64,000 nt of DNA from Gammaproteobacteria bacterium (GTDB taxonomy: Bacteria; Pseudomonadota; Gammaproteobacteria; Steroidobacterales; Woeseiaceae). Where the stretch lies: NCBI GenBank assembly GCA_009937615.1, contig JAACFB010000009.1:1-64000 (forward strand), written 5' to 3'. A program made the translations under genes and the position numbers. The notes beneath the pieces were generated by a model. The model was not told the origin of the DNA. It searched no databases and saw only the letters and a list, made by a program, of their open reading frames with translations. Below are positions 26,210 through 36,177 of this stretch, piece after piece (position 1 is the first letter of the stretch; each line of letters opens with the position of its first letter).

Positions 26210-29200
26210 ATGCAAAAGGAGCTTCGCGACAGGATCAGACAGGCGACCGAGTCGTCTGCGATCGAGAAGCCGGACTTCGTCGCGTTGCTACGGTTGATCG
26301 ACCAGCATTATGACAGGATGGAGGCGACGATCACGCAGTCGCTGGCCGTCTCGACACCTCTCGAAGCGATCTTCGACAGCGTCACCGAGGCGCTGCTCTC
26401 GGTCAGTGAAGGCGGCGTCATTTGCAGCGCCAACAAGATCTGCTCGCACTACTTCGATCTCACCCGCGAGGAACTGATTGGTTCCCGGATCGAGCGCATA
26501 CTGCCCGACAGCAATACATGCTCCCTCGCTGAATTCCTCGATCCCTTCATGTCCCGCCTCGATGATACCCGGGTCAGGGTCGAGGGCGGCCGGGTCGAAG
26601 CGCAGCGCGCCGGAGGCGAACGCTTTGTCGCTGAAATCAGTGCGAGCGAACTGCAGGTCGGCGCAAGCAGGACGTTCGTGATCAGTCTGCGGGATGTAAC
26701 CGGTCAGCAGAGAGAACAGAGCGTGCTCAAGGAAAGTGAAGAGCGCTACCGTGCGCTTGTCGAAAACGCGCCCGAGGCAATCGTTGTCTTTGACATTGAC
26801 GAGAACCGCCTGGTGGATGCCAATGAGCAAGCCTGCGAATTGTTCAACCTGTCGCATGCGCGACTCCTGACGGTTGGCCCGGAGGAGATAAGCCCCAGGA
26901 TGCAGGCCGATGGGCTGCCGTCTTTCGGCGTTCGGCGCGGCTACGTGGATAGGGCGCTGAACGGAGAACATCCGACATTCGAATGGATGCACCTGAACTC
27001 GGATGGCGACGAAATTCCATGCGAGGTTCGCTTCTCGAGACTGCCATCGGCCGACCGCCGGCTGATCCGCGCAACGATCACCGACATCGCCGAGCGCAAG
27101 CGCAATGAAACGATAGCATTTGCAGAAAACAAGATACTGGAGATGATCGCCGCGAGCGTACCCTATGAGCGCACGCTACGCGCGATATGTCGCGGCGTCG
27201 AACGCATCAACTCCGGTTTTCGTGCCGCGGTGATGGAACTGGACGGAGACAGTCGAACGCTGCGCGTCAGCCAGGCGCCTGGACTCCCGGAATCGTTGAA
27301 GAGCTGCATGGCTTGCGTCAGGGTTGGTAGCCGCAGCATAAGCTGCGGTGCAGCCGTGCATCATGAGAGGGATACGTTTTGCGAAGACCTCGCCGCCGAG
27401 CCGGCCTGGGCAACAGTGAATGCAGGAACCGGGGAACATGCTACGGCGGCCGCATGGTCGTTTCTCCTGCGCGGTGAGGCCGACAACGTCATCGGCACGC
27501 TGGATGTGTTCGTCGATGAGAAACGCGGACCTTCCACCGATGAGTTGGACAAGCTCAATCGCGTGGCCCGCCTTGCCGGCATCGCGATCAAGCGCCATCA
27601 CGACGAAAGCAGGCTGCGCGACTCGGAGTCGCGCTATCGGGGCCTGTTCGAGAATGTCGTCGACGGAGTGTATATCGCGCGGCGGAGCGGCGAACTGATC
27701 GCCGCGAATCCCGCGCTCGTCGAGATGCTTGGCTTCGGAAATGCGGAGGAACTCAAGGAAATCGGCAACACGGCAAAGCTTTACGTCAATCCGGTCGATC
27801 GGGAACGCGTATTCGCGCGGTTGGAAGCACAGGGTTACGTCAAGAACTTCGAGTACCGTCTGCGGCGCAAAGACGGGCGTGAAATCGTCGTCCTCGAGAA
27901 CGCGCGCGCTGTCTGCGATGACGAAGGCAATGTCGTTGCGCACGAGGGCACGATTACCGATATCACGGATCGCAAAAGAGCCGAGACGCGTGTTTTCGAG
28001 GAGAAAGAGCGTGCCCAGGTCACGCTTCAATCCATCGGCGACGGAGTGATCACGACCGATGCTGAAGGCCGGGTCGACTATATCAACCCGATGGCACAGG
28101 ACCTGACGGGATTCGACATGCGCGGCGCCCTGGGCCGGCCCATTACCGAGATAATGACCTTTACCAAAGAGCATCTGCACGCGCCAATCGATAACCCGGT
28201 GATGCGCTGCCTCCGGGAGGGAAGAGTAATTTCGCTTGACGAAACCTGCGTTCTGATTAACGCCAGCGGCGACAAGATACCGATTCAGGACTCGGCGGCC
28301 CCTATTCGGGACCGGGTCGGCAACATTATTGGCTCGGTCATCGTGTTCCATGACGTCAGCAAGGAGTCGCGGTTATTTCGGCAGCTGAGCTACCAGGCAT
28401 CCCACGATGCGCTAACCGACCTGATCAACCGGCGCGAGTTCGAAACCCGCCTCTTTACCGCACTCGATAAACTGCGTGGGGACACCGAGTCCGCACACGC
28501 ACTGCTGTACCTGGATCTCGATCAGTTCAAGGTCGTCAACGACACTTTTGGGCACACGGCGGGTGATGCGCTGCTCAAACAGCTGGCTGATCTCGTGTAC
28601 GCCAAGATTCGCTCGACTGACGTAATGGCCCGGCTAAGCGGCGACGAGTTCGGGATTTTGCTCGAAGGTTGCAACGAGGCTCGAGCGATGCAGGTGGCGG
28701 AATCGATTCGTGGCGAGGTCGAAGGCTATCGCTTCGAGTGGAAAGACTCGTTCACGTCAATTCGCTGCTCGATAGGCGTCGTAATGGTAACGAGTGACAG
28801 CGACGACGTAGCTTCGCTCATGAGCTCTGCCGACGTTGCCTGTTATTCCGCCAAAGAGATGGGCCGCAACAAGGTGCATATGTACCAGGACAGCGATGCC
28901 TCTCTGCGTCACGAGGAGATGAAGTGGGTGTCCCGCATCACCAGTGCGGTGGAAGACGACCGGTTCGAGCTGTTTTTCCAGCCCATCGTGGGCATTTCGG
29001 AAGGCAGCGACAAGCGCAACGGGCATTACGAATTGCTGTTGCGCATGCGTGACGAGAACGGCGAACTCGTCGGCCCTGACCAGTTCATACCTGCTGCCGA
29101 GCGCTACAACCTGATGTCGACGCTGGATCGGTGGGTTATACGCGAGGCAATGTCGAAGCTGGCCGACCGCGATTCCGGCGGAGAAGCACGCTACACGCTC

Positions 29201-29707
29201 GCGATCAACCTGTCCGGGACGTCGCTTAGCGAGGATCGCTTTCTTGAAGACGTCATCCTGGAGTTCGAAAAGCAGGACCTGCCGCCGGGCGCGATCTGTT
29301 TCGAGATTACGGAGACCGCGGCGATCTCGAACCTCTCGCGCGTCGTGCACTTCATGCAGGCGCTCAAAGCCCTGGGCTGCAAGTTCTCGCTTGACGATTT
29401 CGGCAGCGGCCTGTCTTCGTTTACCTACCTGAAGAATCTGCCTGTCGACTTCCTCAAGATCGATGGCCATTTCATACGCAATGTAGCTTGTGACAATGTC
29501 GATGAGAGCATGGTGAAAGCGATTCGTGAAGTCGGGTCCGCCATGGGGATCGAGACGATTGCCGAGCGTGTGGAAACGAAGCAGGTGCTCGACAAGCTCG
29601 GCACGCTCGGCGTCGGCTTTGCCCAGGGCTATTACATCGCGCGGCCGACTTCTGTCCGCTCGTTCGAGCCGTGGGGCCGCAGTCGCTTCTCGGAAGTCCC
29701 CGCCTGA
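26210..29707 (+). CDS. Multi-PAS/GAF diguanylate cyclase-phosphodiesterase
   Basis: A 1165-residue signalling protein. Approximate order: PAS (55-165), PAS (177-295), GAF (303-463), PAS (473-590), PAS (604-725), GGDEF (732-885), EAL (907-1150). The GGDEF signature is SGDEF with an I-site RSTD five residues upstream, so cyclase activity and product inhibition are plausible. The EAL motif is ELL, but the metal and catalytic residues are present (NLSG, ITET, LDDFGSG, LKIDG, AERVE). No transmembrane helix was seen, so it is probably cytoplasmic. It would turn over c-di-GMP, perhaps affecting surface attachment. Confidence 0.9.
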   Translation: MQKELRDRIRQATESSAIEKPDFVALLRLIDQHYDRMEATITQSLAVSTPLEAIFDSVTEALLSVSEGGVICSANKICSHYFDLTREELIGSRIERILPDSNTCSLAEFLDPFMSRLDDTRVRVEGGRVEAQRAGGERFVAEISASELQVGASRTFVISLRDVTGQQREQSVLKESEERYRALVENAPEAIVVFDIDENRLVDANEQACELFNLSHARLLTVGPEEISPRMQADGLPSFGVRRGYVDRALNGEHPTFEWMHLNSDGDEIPCEVRFSRLPSADRRLIRATITDIAERKRNETIAFAENKILEMIAASVPYERTLRAICRGVERINSGFRAAVMELDGDSRTLRVSQAPGLPESLKSCMACVRVGSRSISCGAAVHHERDTFCEDLAAEPAWATVNAGTGEHATAAAWSFLLRGEADNVIGTLDVFVDEKRGPSTDELDKLNRVARLAGIAIKRHHDESRLRDSESRYRGLFENVVDGVYIARRSGELIAANPALVEMLGFGNAEELKEIGNTAKLYVNPVDRERVFARLEAQGYVKNFEYRLRRKDGREIVVLENARAVCDDEGNVVAHEGTITDITDRKRAETRVFEEKERAQVTLQSIGDGVITTDAEGRVDYINPMAQDLTGFDMRGALGRPITEIMTFTKEHLHAPIDNPVMRCLREGRVISLDETCVLINASGDKIPIQDSAAPIRDRVGNIIGSVIVFHDVSKESRLFRQLSYQASHDALTDLINRREFETRLFTALDKLRGDTESAHALLYLDLDQFKVVNDTFGHTAGDALLKQLADLVYAKIRSTDVMARLSGDEFGILLEGCNEARAMQVAESIRGEVEGYRFEWKDSFTSIRCSIGVVMVTSDSDDVASLMSSADVACYSAKEMGRNKVHMYQDSDASLRHEEMKWVSRITSAVEDDRFELFFQPIVGISEGSDKRNGHYELLLRMRDENGELVGPDQFIPAAERYNLMSTLDRWVIREAMSKLADRDSGGEARYTLAINLSGTSLSEDRFLEDVILEFEKQDLPPGAICFEITETAAISNLSRVVHFMQALKALGCKFSLDDFGSGLSSFTYLKNLPVDFLKIDGHFIRNVACDNVDESMVKAIREVGSAMGIETIAERVETKQVLDKLGTLGVGFAQGYYIARPTSVRSFEPWGRSRFSEVPA

Positions 29708-29748
29708 TGGGTTACACTGCCTGACAAAGAATTCTAACCTATCGATTC

Positions 29749-30561
29749 ATGTCAGACGGCCTCGACGACAAACCCAATGAACCGCTGCTGTCCAGCCGCG
29801 AACCGTCGCCGTTTTATGTGCTTAACGCACTCTCCGAGACGCCTGTCATGCTGGTCTGCGACCATGCGAGCTGCCGTTTTCCTGAGAGTCTTGGTGACAT
29901 GGGGCTCGATCCGTTCGCAAGGCGGTGTCACCTGGCGATCGACATTGGCGCCGGTTCCCTGACCGAGAGGCTTTCCCGCAGCCTGGGCGTAACCGCCATT
30001 TTGGCGCAGTATTCGCGCCTTGTCGTCGACTGTAACCGGGAGCTCATGGATCCCGGCGCGTTCCTGGAATACGGCGACGGGATCCTCGTGCCTGGCAACC
30101 GCAATCTTCATCAGAGCGACAAGGATCGCCGTGCCGATGCGATTTACTGGCCATACCATCACGCAATCGACCAGCAGGTCCAGCGGCTGCGGTCAGTCGG
30201 ACCTCCGCCTGCGTTCATTTCGATACACAGCTTCACGCCTGTCCTTAACGGCGAATCTCGGCAGTGGCAAATCGGCGTGCTGTGGGACAAGGACCAGCGG
30301 CTGTCGGACATATTTATCGAGGAGTTTCGCGCTGCAGGTTTCCTGACCGGCGACAATGAACCTTATTCCGGAAAGGCGCCACAGGACTTTACGATCGATC
30401 ATCATGCCGAGGAGATCGGACTGCCGCATGTTGGTATCGAGATTCGACAGGACCTGATCAACGACGTCGAGGGTGTTGAAAAGATCGCGGCGGTCATGCA
30501 CAAAATAATCGAAGCGATACCTGAGCGCATTGGCCTGCGCGAGGACCGAATTCCGGCCTGA
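29749..30561 (+). CDS. N-formylglutamate amidohydrolase family protein
   Basis: A 270-residue protein of the COG3931 amidohydrolase group. Conserved features include MLVCDHASCRFPESLGDMGL near residue 35, AIDIGAGSLTERLS, the core SRLVVDCNRELMDPGAF, the SIHSFTPVL segment and HVGIEIRQDLINDVEG near the C-terminus. Family members hydrolyse N-formylglutamate or related amides; without a hut operon the physiological substrate is uncertain. It starts 41 nt after the GGDEF-EAL gene and precedes a YbdK-like ligase. Confidence 0.87.
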   Translation: MSDGLDDKPNEPLLSSREPSPFYVLNALSETPVMLVCDHASCRFPESLGDMGLDPFARRCHLAIDIGAGSLTERLSRSLGVTAILAQYSRLVVDCNRELMDPGAFLEYGDGILVPGNRNLHQSDKDRRADAIYWPYHHAIDQQVQRLRSVGPPPAFISIHSFTPVLNGESRQWQIGVLWDKDQRLSDIFIEEFRAAGFLTGDNEPYSGKAPQDFTIDHHAEEIGLPHVGIEIRQDLINDVEGVEKIAAVMHKIIEAIPERIGLREDRIPA

Positions 30562-30599
30562 ACGCGGGCCTAAGAGCGGACTGCCACCTGGGGGGCACA

Positions 30600-31736
30600 A
30601 TGAGCAATACTGAGCCGAAGTTCACCATAGGCGTCGAAGAAGAATACCTGCTCGTCGATCGCGAGTCGCGCGGCCTAATCATTGATCCGCCGGCCAGCCT
30701 GATGAAAGAGTGCGAGGAACGCTGCGGGAGCCAGGTGACCGCGGAGTTGTTGCGATCGCAAATCGAGATCGGCACCAAGGTATGCCGGAACGTGCAGGAG
30801 GCCCGGGAGGATCTCACGCGCCTGCGCAAGATTATTATCGAGGTGGCCAACAGTCATGGCCTCGCCCCGATTGCTGCATCGACACATCCATTCAGCAGCT
30901 GGGTCGACCAAAAGCAAACGCCGAAGGATCGTTACGAAGAGCTGACGATCGAGATGCAGGCCGCAGCGCGGCGCCTGTTGATTTGCGGAATGCATGTTCA
31001 TGTCGGGATCGACGATGACGAACTGCGTATCGACCTCATGAACCAGATGTCGTATTTCCTGCCGCACCTGCTGGCGCTGTCCTGTTCGTCGCCGTTCTGG
31101 GAGGGGCACAACACGGGGTTGAAAAGCTACCGGCTGACCGTGTTCGACGCATTGCCGCGGACCGGGATTCCTGAACGGTTTGCCAGCTTCGCCGAGTACC
31201 AGCGCCACGTTAAGATTCTCATCGACGCGGGCCTTATCGAGGATTCCACCCGCATTTGGTGGGACTTGCGGCCCAGCGCCCGCTTTCCGACGCTGGAAAC
31301 GCGCGTGATGGACGTTTGCACGCGACTCGATGATACGGTCGCATTGACGGCTCTGCTCGTTTGTATCCTGCGCATGCTGTATCGGCTACGTTCCGCCAAC
31401 CAGCGCTGGCGCATCTATACGCCCATGCTGATCCGCGAGAACCGCTGGCGCGCAATGCGCTATAGCTTCGATGAAGGCCTGATCGACCTGGCGAAAGGCG
31501 AGGTAGTGCCGTTCGAGGTGCTGCTCGAGGAACTGTTCGATCTTGTCGCCGAGGATGCCGAAGCGCTCGGCTGCACCGAGGAGATTGCTTCGTTGCACAA
31601 TATCCTCGCGCGTGGCACAAGCGCACACCGGCAGTTGCAGCGTTTCGAACTCGAGCGTTCCAATGGTGCCGATGAACAGACGGCCCTTATAGCCGTCGTC
31701 GATACCCTGATCGAGGATACCCAGAACGGTCTTTAG
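30600..31736 (+). CDS. ybdK: YbdK-like carboxylate-amine ligase (GCS2 family)
   Basis: A 378-residue ATP-dependent ligase of the glutamate-cysteine ligase type 2 family. Recognisable motifs are the N-terminal TIGVEEEYLLVD, CGMHVHVGIDDDELRID (metal and substrate site), SSPFWEGHNTGLKSYRLTVF and RFPTLETRVMDVCTRLDDTV. YbdK-type enzymes show weak gamma-glutamylcysteine synthetase activity, but natural substrates are unclear. It has a GGGGGG ribosome site and lies 38 nt after the amidohydrolase gene, so the two amide-chemistry enzymes may share a transcript. Confidence 0.88.
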   Translation: MSNTEPKFTIGVEEEYLLVDRESRGLIIDPPASLMKECEERCGSQVTAELLRSQIEIGTKVCRNVQEAREDLTRLRKIIIEVANSHGLAPIAASTHPFSSWVDQKQTPKDRYEELTIEMQAAARRLLICGMHVHVGIDDDELRIDLMNQMSYFLPHLLALSCSSPFWEGHNTGLKSYRLTVFDALPRTGIPERFASFAEYQRHVKILIDAGLIEDSTRIWWDLRPSARFPTLETRVMDVCTRLDDTVALTALLVCILRMLYRLRSANQRWRIYTPMLIRENRWRAMRYSFDEGLIDLAKGEVVPFEVLLEELFDLVAEDAEALGCTEEIASLHNILARGTSAHRQLQRFELERSNGADEQTALIAVVDTLIEDTQNGL

Positions 31737-31888
31737 GGACTGACTGCAATTCCAGGCTCGGGGAACATCCTTGACCGAGCGTTGCCGGTGCATTTATGCC
31801 GGATAACCGGCTGCGACGCGCGCTGCCGCCGCGATCTCGCAGGAAAGGAATGACAGCCTGGCGTATCGGTCGCTGATCTCTCGACAGG

Positions 31889-33229
31889 TCAGGGAGCCGG
31901 CACGGTCACCAGGTCGACGGTGTTTGGGTCTACGGTATCCAGCGCAATCAGGTCCAGCACGTCACCGGCGCCGACAGTGATCCGGTTGGGGCCGGCAACA
32001 ATCGTTTCCTCGCCGGAAACGGTCAAATAGATGTCGTAGCTCCCCGGTATCAGGTTCGTGAAATAGGGTTCGCTCCCCAGATCTAATCCTGGTCTGGAAG
32101 GGAACTTGTCGACGATGCCTTCGTCCGGTTCGACTATGTAGACGTCAACAGCGTTCTGGTTAGTTGAAGCGTTGAACAGGGTAAACTTGCCCGAAATGAC
32201 AACGGACCGGCGATCGGGAAGATAGCTCAGACCGGCGAGCGCACCGGTTGGGCCGATGACGTAGAAATTAACGAACCTGCCCGGTAAACCCGTAGCCTCA
32301 GCTTCAAACAGGATCGAGCCGACATTCATCTCGGCCGTATAGGTCAGAGGATTGATGCCCGTGGCCACCTCGATGTCACCGCTGACATCGCCAAACGCAT
32401 GCCCGGAGAGCAGGGGTACGGTCAGTGTTTCGTCCGCATAGACGTCGACGGTGCCGAGCGCGATGGACGTATTGAAGAACCTAAGGGTTGGAGAGAATCG
32501 AGCATCCGGCAAGTTGAAGGTTGCCCCGGGCTGCAATCCGCGTGCCACGTATGGGCTTGGATCGTCTTCGTCGCCATCGAAAACCGTAAAGATCGTCGAT
32601 GATTGCGATGGGCGGCTGCCGGCCAGGGAAACGAAATGAACCGTCAATGGGTCGCCGGCAGCCGTGACCGTCAGTACGTAATCGCCAGCCTCAAAGTCGG
32701 TGGCTTCGAGGATTTCGCCGAACGCCAGTGTGCCGACCAGGTTTTCAGGCGCAATCGTGGTACCCGTAGCGGCGAAATACACGTCGATATCGCCCAGCGA
32801 AGCAGCCGTATGCCCGAAGCGGGCCTCGAATACGGTTTCAGTACCACTCCACTCCCGTGTCGGCGCCTCCCAGACCGTGATCGCCGGGCTCTTGTAATTG
32901 CCGCTGATGACGAAGGTATATTCAACGTCCTTGACCACAGTCAGCGCTTTTCTTGCGACGCGCGTCAGTTCCGTGTCGGTCGCGGCTACCTGCACGTCAA
33001 AATTGAAAACGTAATCGAGGTCGTCGAACTGGCTCGATGTCGTTGAGTTTTTGTACTCGGCCGCTCCGATCAGGCGCTCTTCGATCAGGAAGCGGAAAGC
33101 GGGTGACGACTTTATTGCGTTGACGGCGCGAACAGTCCCCTTGCCGGTTGCGACAGGCAGTTTCGTTTCGCCGGCGCAGCCCGTAAGGGTTATGGCCAGG
33201 GCGGCCAGTACACAGAGCAATGATCTCAT
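31889..33229 (-). CDS. DUF4397-type lipoprotein
   Basis: A 446-residue lipoprotein. The ATG at 33229 opens MRSLLCVLAALAITLTGCAG with lipobox LTGC. The mature region is beta-rich, with two or more repeats of the VRAVNA/VRFFNTS type seen in DUF4397 proteins (GKGTVRAVNAIKSSPAFRFL; LGTVDVYADE; NAVDVYIVEPDEG). Function unknown; probably on the outer membrane. A 7 bp inverted repeat lies just upstream. Confidence 0.72.
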   Translation of the reverse strand: MRSLLCVLAALAITLTGCAGETKLPVATGKGTVRAVNAIKSSPAFRFLIEERLIGAAEYKNSTTSSQFDDLDYVFNFDVQVAATDTELTRVARKALTVVKDVEYTFVISGNYKSPAITVWEAPTREWSGTETVFEARFGHTAASLGDIDVYFAATGTTIAPENLVGTLAFGEILEATDFEAGDYVLTVTAAGDPLTVHFVSLAGSRPSQSSTIFTVFDGDEDDPSPYVARGLQPGATFNLPDARFSPTLRFFNTSIALGTVDVYADETLTVPLLSGHAFGDVSGDIEVATGINPLTYTAEMNVGSILFEAEATGLPGRFVNFYVIGPTGALAGLSYLPDRRSVVISGKFTLFNASTNQNAVDVYIVEPDEGIVDKFPSRPGLDLGSEPYFTNLIPGSYDIYLTVSGEETIVAGPNRITVGAGDVLDLIALDTVDPNTVDLVTVPAP

Positions 33230-33253
33230 TCGATTTTCCCGGTAGTCCGTCGG

Positions 33254-33277
33254 GTATGTGCTCTTCCGGTCACATAC
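33254..33277. promoter_or_regulatory. Inverted repeat GTATGTG-N10-CACATAC
   Basis: A perfect 7 bp palindrome with a 10 nt spacer, between the aldehyde dehydrogenase stop and the DUF4397 lipoprotein start. It could be an operator or an RNA hairpin. No T-run follows, so it is not a standard terminator. Confidence 0.4.
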
Positions 33278-33295
33278 GCAGTTCATCGACAGTAT

Positions 33296-34729
33296 CTAGC
33301 TGCCCGCCTCGAAACCGTAGATGGATTTGACCTCGAGATACTCGTCGATTCCGTAAGCACCCCATTCACGACCGTTACCTGACTGCTTGTAGCCGCCGAA
33401 AGGCGCCATCGAATTACCTTCTGCGCCGTTGATGTGGACCATGCCCGTCCGCAGGCGAGACGCGACTGCTCGCGCGCGGTCGAGGCTCCCTGACGAAACG
33501 TAGCCCGACAAACCGTAAGGGGTATCATTGGCAATTCGGACAGCCTCGTCTTCATCGTCGTAAGGGATGATTGACAGCACCGGCCCGAATATTTCCTCAC
33601 GCGCGATCGCCATGTCATTCGTGACGTTTGCGAATACGGTCGGGCGGACATAGTAACCTTTACCGAGGCCCTCTGGTCTGCCGGTACCGCCGGCTGCCAG
33701 CGTTGCGCCTTCGTCGATGCCTTTCTGGATCAGCGCCTGCACTTTGTTCCACTGCACGTCAGATACCAGCGGGCCGACTTGGACACCCGCTTCGCGGGGG
33801 TTGCCAACAACGGTTGCATTTGCGACCTTGGCCGCAAGCGCGGCCGCTTCCTCCATCCGGTCCCGGGGGACGAGCATGCGTGAGGGAGCATCGCAGGATT
33901 GTCCGGTGTTGAAGAATATTTCTTCGGCGCCGCCTTTCACCGCAGTTTCGAAGTCGGCATCGTCGAGCAGAATATTGGCCGATTTGCCACCGAGCTCCTG
34001 CGCGACGCGCTTGACCGTCGGTGCCGCATTTTGTGCGACCAATACCCCGGCGCGCGTGGATCCTGTGAACGACACCATATCGATTCCGGGATGTTCCGAC
34101 AAAGCCGTACCAACGCCGGGACCGTCGCCATTGACCAGGTTGAACACCCCCGCGGGCACACCCGCCGCATCCACGATCTCGGCGAAGATTGCTGCGTCGA
34201 AAGGCGCTATCTCGCTCGGCTTCAGCACCATCGTGCAGCCGGCCGCGAGTGCAGGCGCGACTTTGCAGGCAACCTGGTTCACGGGCCAGTTCCAGGGCGT
34301 GATCATGCCGCAGACACCGATGGGTTCCCTGACGATCAACGTATCGCGATTGCGCTCCTCGAACTCATAGGCTTTGAGTGCACGAATCGTTGCTTTGATG
34401 TGTTGTGGGCCGCTCCCGGCCTGCGGGCCATTCGCGACGTCCCACGGTGCGCCCATTTCGTCCATGATGGCCTCGGCCACATCCTTGTAGCGTTTCGTGA
34501 ACTCATCGAGGATGGCCTGCAGCAGGTCGATTCGCTGCTCACGCGTTGTCTTCGAGTAGCTTTCGAAGGCCCGCCTGGCCGCAGTGACGGCCTTGTCGAC
34601 GTCCGCCGTCGAGCCGAGGCTGATGCGTCCGCAGACTTCCTCCGTAGCCGGGTTGATCACGTCTAGAGTGCGCGGCTCGACCGGATCGACCCACGCCCCA
34701 TCAATATAAAACTGCAGCACTTCGCGCAT
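33296..34729 (-). CDS. NAD(P)-dependent aldehyde dehydrogenase
   Basis: A 477-residue aldehyde dehydrogenase. Motifs: PWNWPVNQVACKVAPALAAG, KPSEIAPFDAA, FTGSTRAG (cofactor loop), the general-base Glu in QELGGKSANIL and the nucleophile Cys near residue 280 in NTGQSCDAPSR. The C-terminal MVHINGAEGNSMAPFGGYKQ is typical. It faces an aminotransferase gene across 103 nt; if the pair handles GABA, the product would be succinate semialdehyde then succinate, but the substrate cannot be read from sequence. Confidence 0.9.
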   Translation of the reverse strand: MREVLQFYIDGAWVDPVEPRTLDVINPATEEVCGRISLGSTADVDKAVTAARRAFESYSKTTREQRIDLLQAILDEFTKRYKDVAEAIMDEMGAPWDVANGPQAGSGPQHIKATIRALKAYEFEERNRDTLIVREPIGVCGMITPWNWPVNQVACKVAPALAAGCTMVLKPSEIAPFDAAIFAEIVDAAGVPAGVFNLVNGDGPGVGTALSEHPGIDMVSFTGSTRAGVLVAQNAAPTVKRVAQELGGKSANILLDDADFETAVKGGAEEIFFNTGQSCDAPSRMLVPRDRMEEAAALAAKVANATVVGNPREAGVQVGPLVSDVQWNKVQALIQKGIDEGATLAAGGTGRPEGLGKGYYVRPTVFANVTNDMAIAREEIFGPVLSIIPYDDEDEAVRIANDTPYGLSGYVSSGSLDRARAVASRLRTGMVHINGAEGNSMAPFGGYKQSGNGREWGAYGIDEYLEVKSIYGFEAGS

Positions 34730-34832
34730 TAAACGTCCTCCTCAGCGAGCCGCGAATGATAGCCTAAATTCAATATTTCGGGGCGCTTTCGGTTTGTCTT
34801 CGCAATATACTACCCGCAAGGGAGGATCAGAA

Positions 34833-36131
34833 ATGACAACAAATAAAGAACTCTTGGAGACCCGCATCAACAATACGCCGCAGGGTGTCGGCACACAGAC
34901 CACGGTATTTGCCGACCGCGCCAGGAACGCCGAACTCTGGGATGTCGAGGGCAACCGGTACATCGATCTTGCGGCCGGCATCGCGGTCGTCAATACCGGG
35001 CACAACCACCCCGATGTCATTGCCGCCGTGCGCAGCCAGCTCGATCGTTTCAGCCACACCTGTTTCCAGGTTGCCCCTTACGACGTCTACGTGCAGCTGG
35101 CCGAACGGCTCAATGCGGCGGCGCCGGGTCCGTCGCCAAAGAAAACAATCTTCCTCACAACTGGCGCGGAAGCCGTTGAAAATGCAGTAAAAATAGCAAG
35201 GCGCCACACGGGACGCAGCGGCGTTATCGCGTTTTCAGGGGCGTTCCATGGCCGGACGATGATGGGTATGGCGCTGACCGGCAAGGTCGTGCCTTACAAG
35301 GTCGGGTTCGGGCCGTTTCCTGCCGAAGTGTTTCACGTGCCGTTTCCGATCGAATACCACGGCGTGAGCGTCGAGGATTCGCTGGCCGCGCTCGGCACGT
35401 TGTTCAAATCGGACGTCGAGCCCGACCGGGTTGCGGCAATGATAATTGAGCCGGTGCAGGGCGAGGGCGGGTTCTACCCGGCGCCTCTCGAATTCCTGCA
35501 AAAACTGCGCGCGATCTGTGATGAGCACGGCATCTTGCTCATCGTTGACGAGGTGCAATCGGGCTTCGGGCGGACCGGTACATTGTTCTGCTGCGAGCAG
35601 GCCGGCATTGAGCCTGACCTGATGCCGGTGGCGAAGAGCCTGGCCGGCGGTTTCCCGCTGTCCGGAGTGATCGGCAAGGCGGACATCATGGATTCCGTGC
35701 CGCCCGGAGGCCTCGGCGGTACCTACGGCGGTTCGCCCATAGCCTGCGCGGCCGGTCTTGCCGTACTCGACGTCATAGAAAAAGAGAATCTCTGTGCAAA
35801 GGCGCGCGCCATTGGCGAGGAGATTCGCAGCTGGGCCACGGAACTGCAGGCGGTCAACAACTGCATCGGCGATATTCGCATCACCGGGGCTATGTGTGCG
35901 ATCGAACTCGTAAAGAACGGCGAAGCGGATAGTCCTGACCCTGACCTGACCAAGGCGATCGCCGCGGAAGCACTGACAGAAGGTGTGCTCTTATTGACCT
36001 GTGGGGTACGGGGTAACGTGATACGTTTTCTGCCGCCGCTGACAATCGAACCGGAAATGCTGCAGGAGGCGCTCAATGTGGTCGGCGAGGTTATCAGCCG
36101 CTTGACTCAGGACGTTCGCAAGGCAGGTTGA
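34833..36131 (+). CDS. gabT: 4-aminobutyrate aminotransferase-like (class III, PLP)
   Basis: A 432-residue class III aminotransferase starting at ATG 34833 behind GGGAGG. Features include AAGIAVVNTGHNHPDVIAAV, the FLTTGAEAVENAVKIARR PLP-phosphate region, SGAFHGRTMMGMALTGK, DEVQSGFGRTGTLF and the PLP-binding Lys near residue 268 in MPVAKSLAGGFPLSG. Best fit is GABA:2-oxoglutarate aminotransferase; related omega-aminotransferases are possible. It faces an aldehyde dehydrogenase gene and precedes a liv-type transporter operon. Confidence 0.88.
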   Translation: MTTNKELLETRINNTPQGVGTQTTVFADRARNAELWDVEGNRYIDLAAGIAVVNTGHNHPDVIAAVRSQLDRFSHTCFQVAPYDVYVQLAERLNAAAPGPSPKKTIFLTTGAEAVENAVKIARRHTGRSGVIAFSGAFHGRTMMGMALTGKVVPYKVGFGPFPAEVFHVPFPIEYHGVSVEDSLAALGTLFKSDVEPDRVAAMIIEPVQGEGGFYPAPLEFLQKLRAICDEHGILLIVDEVQSGFGRTGTLFCCEQAGIEPDLMPVAKSLAGGFPLSGVIGKADIMDSVPPGGLGGTYGGSPIACAAGLAVLDVIEKENLCAKARAIGEEIRSWATELQAVNNCIGDIRITGAMCAIELVKNGEADSPDPDLTKAIAAEALTEGVLLLTCGVRGNVIRFLPPLTIEPEMLQEALNVVGEVISRLTQDVRKAG

Positions 36132-36177
36132 TTGCGCCAGCGGCAGGGGAGCGCGATTAACGGTCACGGGAAATAGT

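Noticed and set aside
27176-28351. A 391-codon minus frame inside the GGDEF-EAL gene
   Set aside because: Shadow frame of a gene with intact GAF and PAS domains; no recognisable protein.
33254-33277. A CRP site at the GTATGTG / CACATAC repeat
   Set aside because: The TGTG and CACA halves are two bases too far apart.
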